NCBI GenBank assembly: GCA_963789495.1
Contig: CAWBLP010000018.1
Span: 372,001-436,000, forward strand
DNA: 64,000 bases
Source: CAWBLP01 sp963789495
GTDB lineage: Bacteria; Pseudomonadota; Alphaproteobacteria; Acetobacterales; Acetobacteraceae
Reading direction: 5' to 3'
Notes under the pieces: model-generated
The model's database searches: none
Told to the model about the DNA's origin: nothing
Seen by the model: only the letters and a program-made list of their open reading frames with translations
Translations under genes and position numbers: made by a program
Shown here: positions 26,137 through 35,065 of the stretch, one piece after another
Position numbering within the stretch: position 1 is the stretch's first letter
Layout: each line of letters opens with the position of its first letter

Positions 26137-26153
26137 CGTGTGGTCGCCAATCT
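26137..26153. repeat. Target duplication of the ISNCY/IS1202 element, left
   Basis: cgtgtggtcgccaatct, identical to 27522-27538. A 16-17 base direct repeat on either side of the element, read as the target site duplication. Confidence 0.75.
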
Positions 26154-26210
26154 GTCGCTAGCGCGTCAATCTGTCCGGTTTTGGTAGCGCGTGATCTGTC
26201 CGCTTCGTTC

Positions 26211-26246
26211 CTGCTCTGTGCCGGGGCATGCCCCGGCACAGAGCAG
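26211..26246. terminator. 36-base perfect palindrome after the ISNCY transposase
   Basis: ctgctctgtgccggggca followed at once by its exact reverse complement, an 18-base perfect stem with no loop. It begins 17 bases beyond the transposase stop codon (on the minus strand). It may end transcription, block read-through into the element or serve as a cruciform site; there is no T run. Confidence 0.55.
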
Positions 26247-26262
26247 CCGCACTGGAAGCGTG

Positions 26263-27441
26263 TCATGCGGCCATATGCTCCTGTTGGAAAAGGCGCCCCT
26301 CGGCGTCGTAATCCGCCAGCCGGTGCGGCCCCCACAACACCGCCAGCCGCCCATCCGGATATTCGTGCACGCGCACGGTGGCTCTGACGAAGTGCGGCCG
26401 CAGCCGCGACGGCGGCAGTTGCAGGGTGAGGCGGCGCCACTTCACCGTGTTGTCATGACCCACTCGGCGGTCCTCCTGGATGCACAGAATCTCCCGCCAG
26501 GCACCGTTCGGATCCACCACGAAGGCCGATCCCGCCTGCTCGGCCGGCACCGCAAAGCGCGCGTTGTGCTCGGCGACGTAGACCTCCCGCAGCCATCGGT
26601 TCGCCGCCTCCGGTGTGCTGATCCCGGCCAGCGCCAGCTCCTTCGGCAGCCGGTCCTGCAACGTGCCGAACAGGCGCTCCGACCGCCCGCGGGCCTGCGG
26701 CGAGTAGGCCGCAATGTGCTCGATGCCGAGCTGCTTCAGCGCCCGGCCGAACTGTGTCAGCACTGTCTTCGAGACACGACCGCCGGCCTCGGGCGTCTCG
26801 AAGTAGTGGCTGCCACGGTCGGTGTAGAGCGAGCAGAACAGGCCGTGCCGTTCAATCACCTCCCGTACGCCACGCAGGCTTGAGGCGGTGCCCTCCTGCT
26901 CCACCAGGAACAGCGAGTAGACCGCACTCGTCGCGTCATCCATCGTCGCCACCAGGTCGTATTTGCGTTCGTCGCCAGGCAGCCAGGCATGGGTCGACGC
27001 ATCCTGATGCAGCATCATGCCCACCAACGGCCGGCGCGGCCGCTTCTTGCGATGCGCCGAGCGCGACCGCGCCGGGGTCACCAGCCCGGCCCGTTGCAGG
27101 TGCAGCTTGGTCACCGTGTAGCCCAGCGTGTAGTTGTGCCGCTTGCCCAACTGCTCATGGAAATGCTTCACCGTGAAGCCGCGGTAGAGATCGCGATACA
27201 GGCCCAGCATCCGCTCGATCTCCGCCTTCGGCGCCTGCCGCAGCGAGGGGCGGAGGCGACGGTCGCTCAATCCCGCAACTCCTTCTTCCCGGTAGCGGTC
27301 GCGCCAGCGGCGGAACGTCCGCTCGCTGACCCCGAGCAACTCCGCCGCCTCCAGCTGGCTCAGCTCAGACCGTTCGGTCCGACCCAGCACGTCCTGAAAA
27401 CGCATCCGACGAACCCCCTCGTGAATGCGTGCCCGATCCAT
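26263..27441 (-). CDS. ISNCY (IS1202-type) transposase
   Basis: A 392-residue transposase with an N-terminal helix-turn-helix (LSQLEAAELLGVSERTFRRW) and a linker, then an rve-like DDE core: MMLHQDASTHAWL (Asp), SLYTDRGSHYF (Asp) and SPQARGRSERLFGTLQ (Glu). The C-terminal beta-rich domain ends RLFQQEHMAA. This matches the ISNCY family transposases. Intact. Confidence 0.85.
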   Translation of the reverse strand: MDRARIHEGVRRMRFQDVLGRTERSELSQLEAAELLGVSERTFRRWRDRYREEGVAGLSDRRLRPSLRQAPKAEIERMLGLYRDLYRGFTVKHFHEQLGKRHNYTLGYTVTKLHLQRAGLVTPARSRSAHRKKRPRRPLVGMMLHQDASTHAWLPGDERKYDLVATMDDATSAVYSLFLVEQEGTASSLRGVREVIERHGLFCSLYTDRGSHYFETPEAGGRVSKTVLTQFGRALKQLGIEHIAAYSPQARGRSERLFGTLQDRLPKELALAGISTPEAANRWLREVYVAEHNARFAVPAEQAGSAFVVDPNGAWREILCIQEDRRVGHDNTVKWRRLTLQLPPSRLRPHFVRATVRVHEYPDGRLAVLWGPHRLADYDAEGRLFQQEHMAA

Positions 27442-27521
27442 CGCCGCCCCCCGTTCCAGCGAGCCAGTGGACCGGACACTTCACGAGCTACAAACACCGG
27501 ACAGATCGCCAGCTAGCCACA

Positions 27522-27538
27522 CGTGTGGTCGCCAATCT
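27522..27538. repeat. Target duplication of the ISNCY/IS1202 element, right
   Basis: Second exact copy of the repeat at 26137-26153. Confidence 0.75.
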
Positions 27539-27645
27539 TGACGACCCCGCGTAGCCACGGTTCTCTTGCACATGAGGTGCTCGTCTCGGTCGGGCATTTG
27601 AGAAATGTCGGATACAGGTGGTCAACGGCGGCGAGGGGGGAAACC

Positions 27646-28938
27646 ATGAAGCTCGGCATGTTCTACGAGCATCAATGTCCGCAGCCGTGGACTGATAACT
27701 CCGAGCGTCGTGTCATCCAGGAAGCGCTGGACCAGGTAGAGCTGGGGGACAAGCTTGGCATCGACTACGTGTGGGAGGTAGAGCACCACTTCCTGGAGGA
27801 ATACTCGCATTCCTCGGCGCCGGAGGTGTTTCTCGCTGCCTGTTCGCAGCGCACCAAGCGCATCCGGCTAGGCCACGGCATCACGCTGATGCCGCCGCGT
27901 TACAACCACCCGGCGCGGGTGGCGGAACGGATTGCCATGCTGGATCTTGTCTCGAACGGACGAGTGGATTGGGGCACCGGCGAGTCGGCCACGGCGCTAG
28001 AAATGGAAGGCTTCGGCCTGCCACCGGAGGAAAAGAGCGCAATGTGGCGGGAGGCGACCGAGCAGGCCGCCAACATGCTGGCGATGCGGCCATATCCTGG
28101 CTTCAAGGGCCAATATTTTTCGATGCCGTGCCGGAATATCGTGCCAAAATCATTACAGAAACCACATCCGCCAATATGGGTCGCGTGCTCCAAACGTGAA
28201 ACGATTCACAGGGCGGCGCGGGCCGGGCTAGGGGCGCTAACGTTCGCGTTTATCGAACCGGCGATGGCGGCCAAGTGGGTGCAGGAATATTACGATATCA
28301 TTAAGTCCGAGGCGTGCGTGCCGATCGGCCATTCGGTGAACCCGAACGTGGCACTGGTGTCCGGGATGTCGTGCCACAATGACGAGGATGAGGCGATCCG
28401 GCGCGGCCTGGATGGTTTCCGGTTCTTCGGCTATTCGCTGGGCTATGTCGGCATTTTCGGCGATCACTATCCCGGCGTATCGAACATGTGGGAGCGGTTC
28501 GAGGAAGTGAAGGACCGTCTGCCCGACAATGCTGGGCGAGGCGGCATCGGCACGCCCGCGCAATTGCGGGCGCATCTGGCAGGCTACGAGGAAGCCGGCG
28601 TGGACCAGGTGATCTTCGTCCAGCAGTCGGGCCGGAACCTGCACGAGCATATTTGCGAATCGCTGGAATTGTTCGCCGCGACCTCATTGGCCGAGTTTAA
28701 GGAGCGGGACGCGGTCAAGGAGGTGAGGAAGCAGGCGGAACTTGCGCCGCATATCGAGGCTGCGCTGGCCCGCAAGCCGAGGATGCCGGCGATCGCCCCG
28801 AAGGACGTGCCCTTGGTGGAATCCTTCGGCCGAAGGGGCGGCGGATTAAGCCAGCAGATGAAGACGACTTTCGCGACGGATCGTGGTGGGGCGATCTCGA
28901 TCCCAGCGACGGATTTGCGGGAGCAGGCGACAGAGTAG
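27646..28938 (+). CDS. LLM class flavin-dependent oxidoreductase (luciferase-like)
   Basis: A 430-residue bacterial luciferase-like monooxygenase. It starts MKLGMFYEHQCPQPW and contains the fold markers GIDYVWEVEHHFLEEYSHS, RIRLGHGITLMPPRYNHPAR, RVDWGTGESATALE and ARAGLGALTFAF. These enzymes use FMNH2 or F420 to oxidise alkanes, sulfonates or aromatics. The C-terminal 60 residues are longer than usual and lack a recognised domain. The ATG follows a GAGGGGGGAA site. The promoter region was altered by the ISNCY insertion that ends about 110 bases upstream. Confidence 0.87.
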   Translation: MKLGMFYEHQCPQPWTDNSERRVIQEALDQVELGDKLGIDYVWEVEHHFLEEYSHSSAPEVFLAACSQRTKRIRLGHGITLMPPRYNHPARVAERIAMLDLVSNGRVDWGTGESATALEMEGFGLPPEEKSAMWREATEQAANMLAMRPYPGFKGQYFSMPCRNIVPKSLQKPHPPIWVACSKRETIHRAARAGLGALTFAFIEPAMAAKWVQEYYDIIKSEACVPIGHSVNPNVALVSGMSCHNDEDEAIRRGLDGFRFFGYSLGYVGIFGDHYPGVSNMWERFEEVKDRLPDNAGRGGIGTPAQLRAHLAGYEEAGVDQVIFVQQSGRNLHEHICESLELFAATSLAEFKERDAVKEVRKQAELAPHIEAALARKPRMPAIAPKDVPLVESFGRRGGGLSQQMKTTFATDRGGAISIPATDLREQATE

Positions 28939-28957
28939 CGTACGCCATGTCATGGCT

Positions 28958-28993
28958 GGCCGGTGATTGTTCCGTCCTGAAATATCACCGGCC
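28958..28993 (+). terminator. Possible terminator hairpin after the LLM gene
   Basis: ggccggtgat and atcaccggcc form a 10-base perfect stem with a 16-base loop, 19 bases after the stop codon of the luciferase-like gene. There is no T run, so intrinsic termination is uncertain. Confidence 0.4.
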
Positions 28994-29445
28994 GCAGTCC
29001 GTTAGCCGATGGTGGGGCCAGCGGATAGCATGGAGTTTGTAGTCGCCCTCGATCGTGTGGCCCTCAGCCATCTGCGGACGGGACATCTGGTTTTTATCGA
29101 TGAAGTCTCCTGCCAGATCAGGCGAGAGAGGTTTCCTCGACCACCGAGGCCCTTTTGGGTTGGTACACAACCTTCGGTTAGCCAGAAGGTGTGGAAATCT
29201 TTTGAGACCGGATGCGTCGCCATTTCTATGACCGCTATCCACCCATCTCCGTCACCAAGCACGCTTACATGAAGATCCGCTTCCGGACACCCATGAAGTT
29301 CCGCTGAATGACCTTGGTGGGCGCACGACCAACATGAGACCCCCGCTTAATGTGACCTAGTGCGGAGGAGCCAAGCGCCTCCCAGCTCATTTCGCACCTT
29401 CCGCGTCCCCCCTATGATGCCAACCAACAATCGCGGGAGCGGATC
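28994..29445. other. Region without a firm gene, upstream of the SDR gene
   Basis: About 450 bases. Open frames exist on both strands (about 85 codons) but have no ribosome site or recognisable domain. The stretch at about 29266-29345 (CCGCTTCCGGACACCCATGAA and following) looks like leftover mobile DNA. An SDR promoter is expected here but not identified. Confidence 0.35.
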
Positions 29446-30249
29446 ATGGACCTCGGACTGAACAACCGTCGGGCACTCGTCATGGGCGGGACCAAAGGCC
29501 TCGGCCGCTCGATCGCGGACGCCCTGGCCGAGGAAGGCGCTGCGTTGACGATCAGCGGCCGCGACCAGGGCAGGCTGGATGAAGCGGCGGCGGCGCTGCG
29601 GGCCAAAGGCGCGGCATCGGCCATCGGCGTCATCGCGGATGTGGCGTCGGGCGAGGCCATGGACCGGCTGGCAGAGGCCGCGACAACGGCGATGGGCGGG
29701 GTGGACATTCTGGTCCTGAACCATGGCGGTCCGCCGCAATGCACCGCCTCCGACATGACCGAAGCCCAATTGGTGGAGTGGTTCCAGCACATCGTCGTTT
29801 CGCCAATCCGCATCGCCAGCAAGCTGCTTCCGGCGATGCGCGCGCGTGGCTGGGGCCGGATCATCGTGGTCGGCAGCACCGGCATGCAACAGCCGATCCC
29901 GACCCTGGCACTCAGCAACACGTTGCGTGCCTCGATCTGGGCCTGGCTCAAGACGATGTCGGGCGAGGTGGCGAAGGATGGCGTCACGATGAACGTTCTG
30001 GCGCCCGGGACGATCCTGACCGACCGGACCAAGGAAGGCGCGGCAGCGGCGGCGCGACAAAGGAATATCGGTTTCGAGGAGGCTCTGGCCGAGCGGGTCG
30101 CCGAGGCCGCGACACAGATCCCGGCGGGACGGGTGGGGATGCCCGACGAATACGGACCGATGGGTGCGTTCCTGGCCAGCGACAAGGCCGGATACATCAC
30201 CGGCAGCATGATCCGGGTCGATGGCGGACGCATCAGGGGGATGGTTTAG
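29446..30249 (+). CDS. SDR family oxidoreductase, atypical active site
   Basis: A 267-residue short-chain dehydrogenase/reductase-fold protein. The cofactor loop is MGGTKGLGRSIADAL and the NNAG-like motif is changed to LNHGGPP. The catalytic Ser lies in VVGSTGMQQP. At the YxxxK position the chain reads LALSNTLRASIWAW, so neither the Tyr nor the Lys is present. This matches a known SDR subgroup of the HGGPP kind, whose activity is poorly defined. The C-terminus ends GSMIRVDGGRIRGMV. It probably belongs with the neighbouring catabolic genes. Confidence 0.82.
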   Translation: MDLGLNNRRALVMGGTKGLGRSIADALAEEGAALTISGRDQGRLDEAAAALRAKGAASAIGVIADVASGEAMDRLAEAATTAMGGVDILVLNHGGPPQCTASDMTEAQLVEWFQHIVVSPIRIASKLLPAMRARGWGRIIVVGSTGMQQPIPTLALSNTLRASIWAWLKTMSGEVAKDGVTMNVLAPGTILTDRTKEGAAAAARQRNIGFEEALAERVAEAATQIPAGRVGMPDEYGPMGAFLASDKAGYITGSMIRVDGGRIRGMV

Positions 30250-30578
30250 CATGGGCCCCGCCGGGGCAGAAACACGCGGAGGCTTGAACGGCGTGTTCGA
30301 ACCAGGGGCCAGAGCGCGTTAATCGCTCACCTGGCACCGCTCGGGCCGCTCAAGGCGCGACCGGTCCACAACCCGGGGCGACGATCGTCACGTCGGCCCC
30401 GGGCAGTGGCCCGACCGTGCTGCGGCGTCAACACATGTTCAGCGCCGACCATTCGGTGCCTGTCTACCGGCGCCGCTCCTCTGTCGCCGGCTCATACTCG
30501 GCGTATTTCATGGCCGAGCTGTCTGTCAGCCGTCGTGGACATCGGCGGGGCGGAACAACTGATCCGCGTCGAGCGTGG
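30250..30578. other. Convergent intergenic region
   Basis: About 330 bases between the SDR gene (plus) and the aldolase gene (minus). No gene, no clear terminator hairpin with a T run; I see nothing firm in it. Confidence 0.4.
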
Positions 30579-31328
30579 TTAGCGCTCGATCCCGGCCAAA
30601 GCGTTCTGGATTCCGGCCGTCGCCCAGGGGCCCCAGGGCATGGTGAAAAATTTGAATCCCTTCTGGACGAAGAAGTTCGGGTCCATCCCGGGCGGGATGA
30701 AATACATCCCGGCGGTGACGCCGTGCTTCGCACAGCTTGCCGCGATCTTGTCGAGCGCGCGCTGATAGATGTCGCACTGGTAGTCGAGCGGCACCCCCAG
30801 CTCGATCGAAAGATCGGACGGGCCGATCAGCAGGACGTCGACACCCGGGACCGAGGCGATGGCATCGAGATTCTCCAGCGCCTGGTTGGTCTCGATCATC
30901 GGCACGATAACGAGCTCGTTGTTCACGGCATCCATGTAGCCGCGGTAAGTCTGAAACTCGCCCCACTCGCCGCGCACCCCGGCGTTGCTGCGGTTGCCGA
31001 GGGGAAAATAGCGGCAGGCGCGCACCATGGCCTCGGCCTCCGCGCCTGTGTTGACCATCGGCGCAATGATGCCGCGCGCCCCGGCGTCAAGCGCGAAGCA
31101 GATCAGCTCGGCCCGGTTCGCGGCGACGCGCACCACCGGCGCCGCCTGCTTGCCGCGCATCGCCTGGATCGACGGCTGCAGCTGCTTGATCTCCCAAGGG
31201 GAGTGCTGGGTGTCGAACAGCAGGAAGTCGTACCCGGCATCGGCCAGGATCGACACGTCGATGTTCGGTGCCCCGGCCGTCCCCACGACGGTCCTGCCTG
31301 ACTTGATGGAGTCCTTGATGGCGTTCAT
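30579..31328 (-). CDS. HpcH/HpaI family aldolase
   Basis: A 249-residue class II aldolase of the HpcH/HpaI family (TIM barrel, divalent metal). Markers are VVGTAGAPNIDVSILADAGYDFLL, then FDTQHSPW with the conserved Asp/His, RAELICFALDAGARGIIAPM, the metal Glu in VPMIETNQALENLD, and the metal Asp in LLIGPSDLSIELG. Such enzymes cleave 2-keto-3-deoxy or 4-hydroxy-2-oxo acids to pyruvate and an aldehyde, often at the end of aromatic or sugar acid breakdown. The ATG at 31328 was chosen over the longer frame because the family starts here. Confidence 0.85.
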   Translation of the reverse strand: MNAIKDSIKSGRTVVGTAGAPNIDVSILADAGYDFLLFDTQHSPWEIKQLQPSIQAMRGKQAAPVVRVAANRAELICFALDAGARGIIAPMVNTGAEAEAMVRACRYFPLGNRSNAGVRGEWGEFQTYRGYMDAVNNELVIVPMIETNQALENLDAIASVPGVDVLLIGPSDLSIELGVPLDYQCDIYQRALDKIAASCAKHGVTAGMYFIPPGMDPNFFVQKGFKFFTMPWGPWATAGIQNALAGIER

Positions 31329-31719
31329 TTGGCGTCGCTTCCTCCCACAGTAGCTTTCGCACCCGTCCAACCGACCGACAGCGGCGGGCGCGTCGGTGCT
31401 CCGTTATCGTATATTGGCGAAGCGGCGCAGCCTACGCGTTATCCCGGCCGGGGTCGCCTCGACAAGGGTCGCCTCTATGGGTGTCGGTGCTCGATACGTG
31501 TCAGGGTCAGCCATTCGGCATTGCGCAGCCGAAGCTGCCGGTCCGCTTCCCGCCATGGCGGTCTTTGCGTGGCATGCCGATCATCCTGATCAAAGCCGAA
31601 CCTGCGTCGCTTCGGGCGATCGGCACGACCGCTCCGGCAACCTGTCAAATCCTCGGGGCTGCGACACCAGGTCCGGCATTGCCGGTGCTGCTCCGGTGGG
31701 CGGCAATGACCGTGCGGGA
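31329..31719. other. Intergenic region
   Basis: About 390 bases between the aldolase gene and the GNAT gene, both on the minus strand. Weak open frames only; no domain recognised. The aldolase promoter should be in the left part. Confidence 0.4.
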
Positions 31720-32187
31720 TCAGATTTCGCCGTTCCAGTAGAACTCCAGGTCCGGCTCGCCTTCCTCGTTATCGGAGCCATCGGAGCTGTGCACCATCAC
31801 CAGACCACGCCGCTCATAGAACTTCCGTGCGCCGGCATTGCATTGGAAGCAGAACAGCCGCAGCCCCGCCGGCGAGGTGCGCTTGGCCCGCTCGAGCAGC
31901 CGCGAGCCAATGCCGCGGCGATAATAGCCGGGCCGGACATAGAGATGGTCCACCCAGCCGTCGCGCAGCACCAGGAAGCCGATCGGCCGCCCATCCTGTT
32001 CGGCGACCCAGCTGAGATAGCGGGGATTGGCCATTACGCCGTCAAAATAGGCGCGGGTTTCCGCATCGGTGTGCGCGGGATGCACATGCGGCAGGTTCTC
32101 CGCGCGGGCGGCGAGGAACATGTCGGCGACGTCCTCCGCATCGGACGAGCATGCGCGTCTCAACAGCAGGTCCTCCGAAACTCTCAT
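31720..32187 (-). CDS. GNAT family N-acetyltransferase
   Basis: A 155-residue GNAT protein. The acetyl-CoA-binding motif is YVRPGYYRRGIGSRLLERA (R-x-x-G-x-G pattern), preceded by the beta4 strand GFLVLRDGWVDHLYV and followed by NAGARKFYERRGL. The ATG at 32187 overlaps the stop of the SLC13 gene by 4 bases, so the two are translationally coupled. Substrate unknown. Confidence 0.85.
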   Translation of the reverse strand: MRVSEDLLLRRACSSDAEDVADMFLAARAENLPHVHPAHTDAETRAYFDGVMANPRYLSWVAEQDGRPIGFLVLRDGWVDHLYVRPGYYRRGIGSRLLERAKRTSPAGLRLFCFQCNAGARKFYERRGLVMVHSSDGSDNEEGEPDLEFYWNGEI

Positions 32188-33971
32188 GTGTGCAAGGGCC
32201 AGGACCAGACGATCAGCCAGGTGCCGGCGACGGCCACCAGGATCGTCAGGGGCAGGCCCAGCCGCCAGTAGTCGCCGAAGCGGTAGCCGGCGGGCCGCAT
32301 CACCAGCGCGCTGTTCTGGTGGCCGATCGGGGTCAGAAAGTCGCAGGCGGCACCGAACGCCACCGCCATCAGGAACGGATCGGGCGCCAGAGCCAGATTC
32401 TTCGCCACCGCCGCGGCCACCGGCCCCATCACCAGCACCGCGGCCGCGTGATGCAGCAACGGGGTCACCAGCATCGACACCACCAGCACGAGGCCGACCG
32501 ACAGCGTGGCGGAGAGATGCGACGCCAGCACCGTCAGCCCGTCGGCCATCAAGTTGGCGGCGCCGGTTTCCTTCAGCGATTCCCCGACCGGGATCAGGCA
32601 ACCAAGCATGACGATGATCGGCCAGTCGATCGCCTCATAGGCTTCGCGCACCGGGATCACACGCAGCAGGACCACCGCCGTGGCGGCGACGAAGAAGGCA
32701 ACCTCGACGTCCAGCACACGGAATGCCACCAGCATCAAGGTCACCAGCAGGATCAGCAGCGGCAGATAGCGGAAGCGCGGCCGGCCGATCGACAGGTTGC
32801 GTTCGGCCAGGGGCAGCAGGGCGAGCCGGCCCATCGCCTCGCCGAGCTGGCTGGTATGACCTTGCAGCACGATGATGTCGCCGGGCTGGAATTGCTTCTG
32901 GCGGATCCGCGTGGTGTCGCGCCGGCCGCTGCGGCTCAGCGCCAGGATGTTGACCTCGTAGGTGTGGCGCAGCTGCAGGTTCTGCGCGGTGCGGCCGACC
33001 AGCAGCGAGGCCGGGCCGACGATCGCCTCCACCGTCTCCAGATCGTCCTCCTTCTCGTGTGGCTTCAGCGCCTCCAGCTCTTCGGTGCCGAGCAACTTCA
33101 GTCCTGCCTGGTCGATCAACGGCTGGATCGCGGTCGGGTCGCCCTGCAGCACCAGCACGTCGCCGGCGAACAGCGTCCAGTGCGCCCGCGGCACATAGCG
33201 CTGGCCATGCTCGCGGATGATGGCGGCCACGGTGATCTCGCCGTCGCCGATCGCCTCCAGGTCGCCAACCGTCTTATGGACCAACGGCGAGTTCTCCAGT
33301 AGTGCCGCCTCGCTGGTGTAGTCCTCGATGGCAAAGCGCTTCTCCGCGCTGGGCTGGCCGCGCCGGTTGGCGGGCAGCAGCCGCCACCCCAGGCTGAGGA
33401 AGACGATCGAGACCAGCGCGAGCGGCAGGCCGATCGAGGTGTAGTCGAACATCCCGTAGGGATGGCCGGTAACCTGCTGGCGCACCTCGGAAATCAGGAT
33501 ATTTGGCGAGGTGCCGATCTGGGTGATGGTGCCGCCGATCAGCGAGCCGAACGCGAGCGGCATCAAGTAGAGCGAGGCGGGGCGGTTGCGCCGTTCGGCC
33601 GCCTGGATCGCGACCGGCATGAATACGCCGAGGGCCCCGACATTCTTCACAAAGGCGGAAAGGGAGGTGACCGCGGCGGTCAGCATGCCGACCTGCAAGG
33701 TGGTGGAATCGACCAGGCGCAGCGCCCGCCGCATCCACATATCCACCACGCCCGAGGACGCCACCGCTCGGCTGATCACCAGCACCGAGGCAATGATGAT
33801 GATGACCGGGCTGGAGAAGCCCGAGAAGGCATGTTTGGTGGGCACCACGCCGAGCAGCACCGCGACCGAGAGCGCGAGCGCGCCGACGAGGTCGTAGCGG
33901 AGCCGATCGGAGGCGAACAACACCAGCATGCCGGCGATGATCGCCAGCGCTTCGATCTGGGGCAGGGTCAA
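32184..33971 (-). CDS. SLC13 family permease with two TrkA-C domains
   Basis: A membrane transporter of about 595 residues in the SLC13/DASS (ion transporter superfamily) group. Two bundles of hydrophobic segments (about residues 1-190 and 390-595) surround a soluble centre with two TrkA-C/RCK-C-like domains, seen as GDVLVLQGDPTAIQPL and GDIIVLQGHTSQLGEA. Substrate-site motifs include SAFVKNVGALGVFMPVA, TQIGTSPNILIS and FLTPIGHQNSALV. It likely carries dicarboxylates, sulfate or related anions. No ATG fits well; a TTG at 33971 (LTLPQIEAL) with AGGA upstream is my choice, and the frame stays open to 34112. Confidence 0.8.
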   Translation of the reverse strand: MTLPQIEALAIIAGMLVLFASDRLRYDLVGALALSVAVLLGVVPTKHAFSGFSSPVIIIIASVLVISRAVASSGVVDMWMRRALRLVDSTTLQVGMLTAAVTSLSAFVKNVGALGVFMPVAIQAAERRNRPASLYLMPLAFGSLIGGTITQIGTSPNILISEVRQQVTGHPYGMFDYTSIGLPLALVSIVFLSLGWRLLPANRRGQPSAEKRFAIEDYTSEAALLENSPLVHKTVGDLEAIGDGEITVAAIIREHGQRYVPRAHWTLFAGDVLVLQGDPTAIQPLIDQAGLKLLGTEELEALKPHEKEDDLETVEAIVGPASLLVGRTAQNLQLRHTYEVNILALSRSGRRDTTRIRQKQFQPGDIIVLQGHTSQLGEAMGRLALLPLAERNLSIGRPRFRYLPLLILLVTLMLVAFRVLDVEVAFFVAATAVVLLRVIPVREAYEAIDWPIIVMLGCLIPVGESLKETGAANLMADGLTVLASHLSATLSVGLVLVVSMLVTPLLHHAAAVLVMGPVAAAVAKNLALAPDPFLMAVAFGAACDFLTPIGHQNSALVMRPAGYRFGDYWRLGLPLTILVAVAGTWLIVWSWPLHT

Positions 33972-34225
33972 AATCAGGGGTCCTGGGGCACTGTCGGTGC
34001 GGTGGGCCTGGGTTAGAGGTTGGGCGCTGCGGGCTTGCCGCAAGCGCACAACTTGGCGACGAAATGTAACGGAAACGATAGCGCCGCGGTTGATTCGTGT
34101 GCGGCAGAGCATTCGTGCGACAGAGGTCTGGCTCGATGCTGGCCGATCCTGGACCTTAACCGGAATTTAGTTAGGTTTCCGTCATGCTCAATGCCTGACC
34201 GGTGCATTTGCGACCGGGGGAGAAC

Positions 34226-35065
34226 ATGTTGATGCGACCGGTTACTCAAAATCTCTGGCTTCATGCATTGCGTCCGGCCGTTCTGGCGCTGGCCGGGGCC
34301 TGTCTGGCCTGCCCTGCCTGGGCGGGCGCACCGTTCGTCACCGATGACGCGGGCACGCCGGAGGCGGGGCATTTCGAGATCAACCTGGCGACCGAGTACA
34401 CCCGCGCCGCCGGCGGCAGCTCCGGCGCGATTCCCAGTTTCGAGGTCAATTACGGCGTCACCGACCAGCTGCAGGTTTCGATCAAGCCGGCGCTGGTGTT
34501 CTCCCATGTCGATCATGGCGGCACCAACCTGGGCTTCGCCGACCTGGAGCTTGGGGTGAAGTATCGCTTCATCGAGCAGGATGAGACGGGATGGCGGCCG
34601 GCGGTGGCATTCGGTCCGGCGCTGGTGCTGCCCAGTGGCAGCGAAATCCGCGGCCTGGGCGACGGCCACCTGCAAGGTTCGCTGCCGCTGTGGATATCGA
34701 AGGATTTCGACCGGTGGACCGTGTTCGGCGGCGGTGGCTACAACATCAACCAGGGAAGCGAGCACATGAACTGGTGGTTCGCCGGTCTGGGGCTGCTCTG
34801 CGCGCTCGATCCGGCATGGACGGTCGGGGTGGAAGTGTACCACGCGACTCAGGCCGAACGGGGCGAGAAGAACAACACCGCGTTCAATGTGGGCGTGATC
34901 TACAATATCAGTGAACGGCATCACCTGATGGCATCGGCCGGGCGCAACCTGATCAATGCACGGGATAATAACGAATTTTCCACCTATATTAGACCCGTTG
35001 CGAAAGTCGGCCCCCCGGTCAGCGGTGTCCGGCGCGTTCTCACCGGCGGCGTTTCCCTCACCTGA
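34226..35065 (+). pseudogene. Outer-membrane MetA-type channel protein, C-terminus cut by IS5
   Basis: A 279-residue exported protein with a signal peptide (MLMRPVTQNLWLHALRPAVL and onward, ending PAWAGAP) and a beta-rich mature part with alternating hydrophobic strands. This fits the outer-membrane 'MetA-pathway of phenol degradation' / transporter family. After STYI at 34990 the frame enters the IS5 element and gains 25 foreign residues. Beyond the element, at 36041-36061, the original end is still present: codons for GYQLTF and a stop. The lost C-terminal strand ends in Phe, the usual BAM recognition signal. A GGGGGAG site precedes the ATG. Confidence 0.8.

Larger units (their letters stand above)
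26154..27521 (-). mobile_element. ISNCY (IS1202-type) element with long target duplication
   Basis: About 1.37 kb. The ends, in reverse complement of each other, read GTCGCTAGCGCGTCAATCTGT and GTGGCTAGCTGGCGATCTGT, both leading into TCCGG. A second TGTCCG motif lies about 30 bases further in on each side. The element is flanked by the 16-17 base direct repeat at 26137-26153 and 27522-27538. Long duplications are characteristic of IS1202-type elements. Confidence 0.75.

Noticed and set aside
29009..29272. An 87-codon plus-strand gene between the LLM and SDR genes
   Set aside because: No ribosome site and no recognisable domain; an equally long frame runs on the other strand.
32151..33302. A 383-codon open frame on the plus strand
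   Set aside because: Antisense of the SLC13 permease gene; composition is that of a shadow frame.
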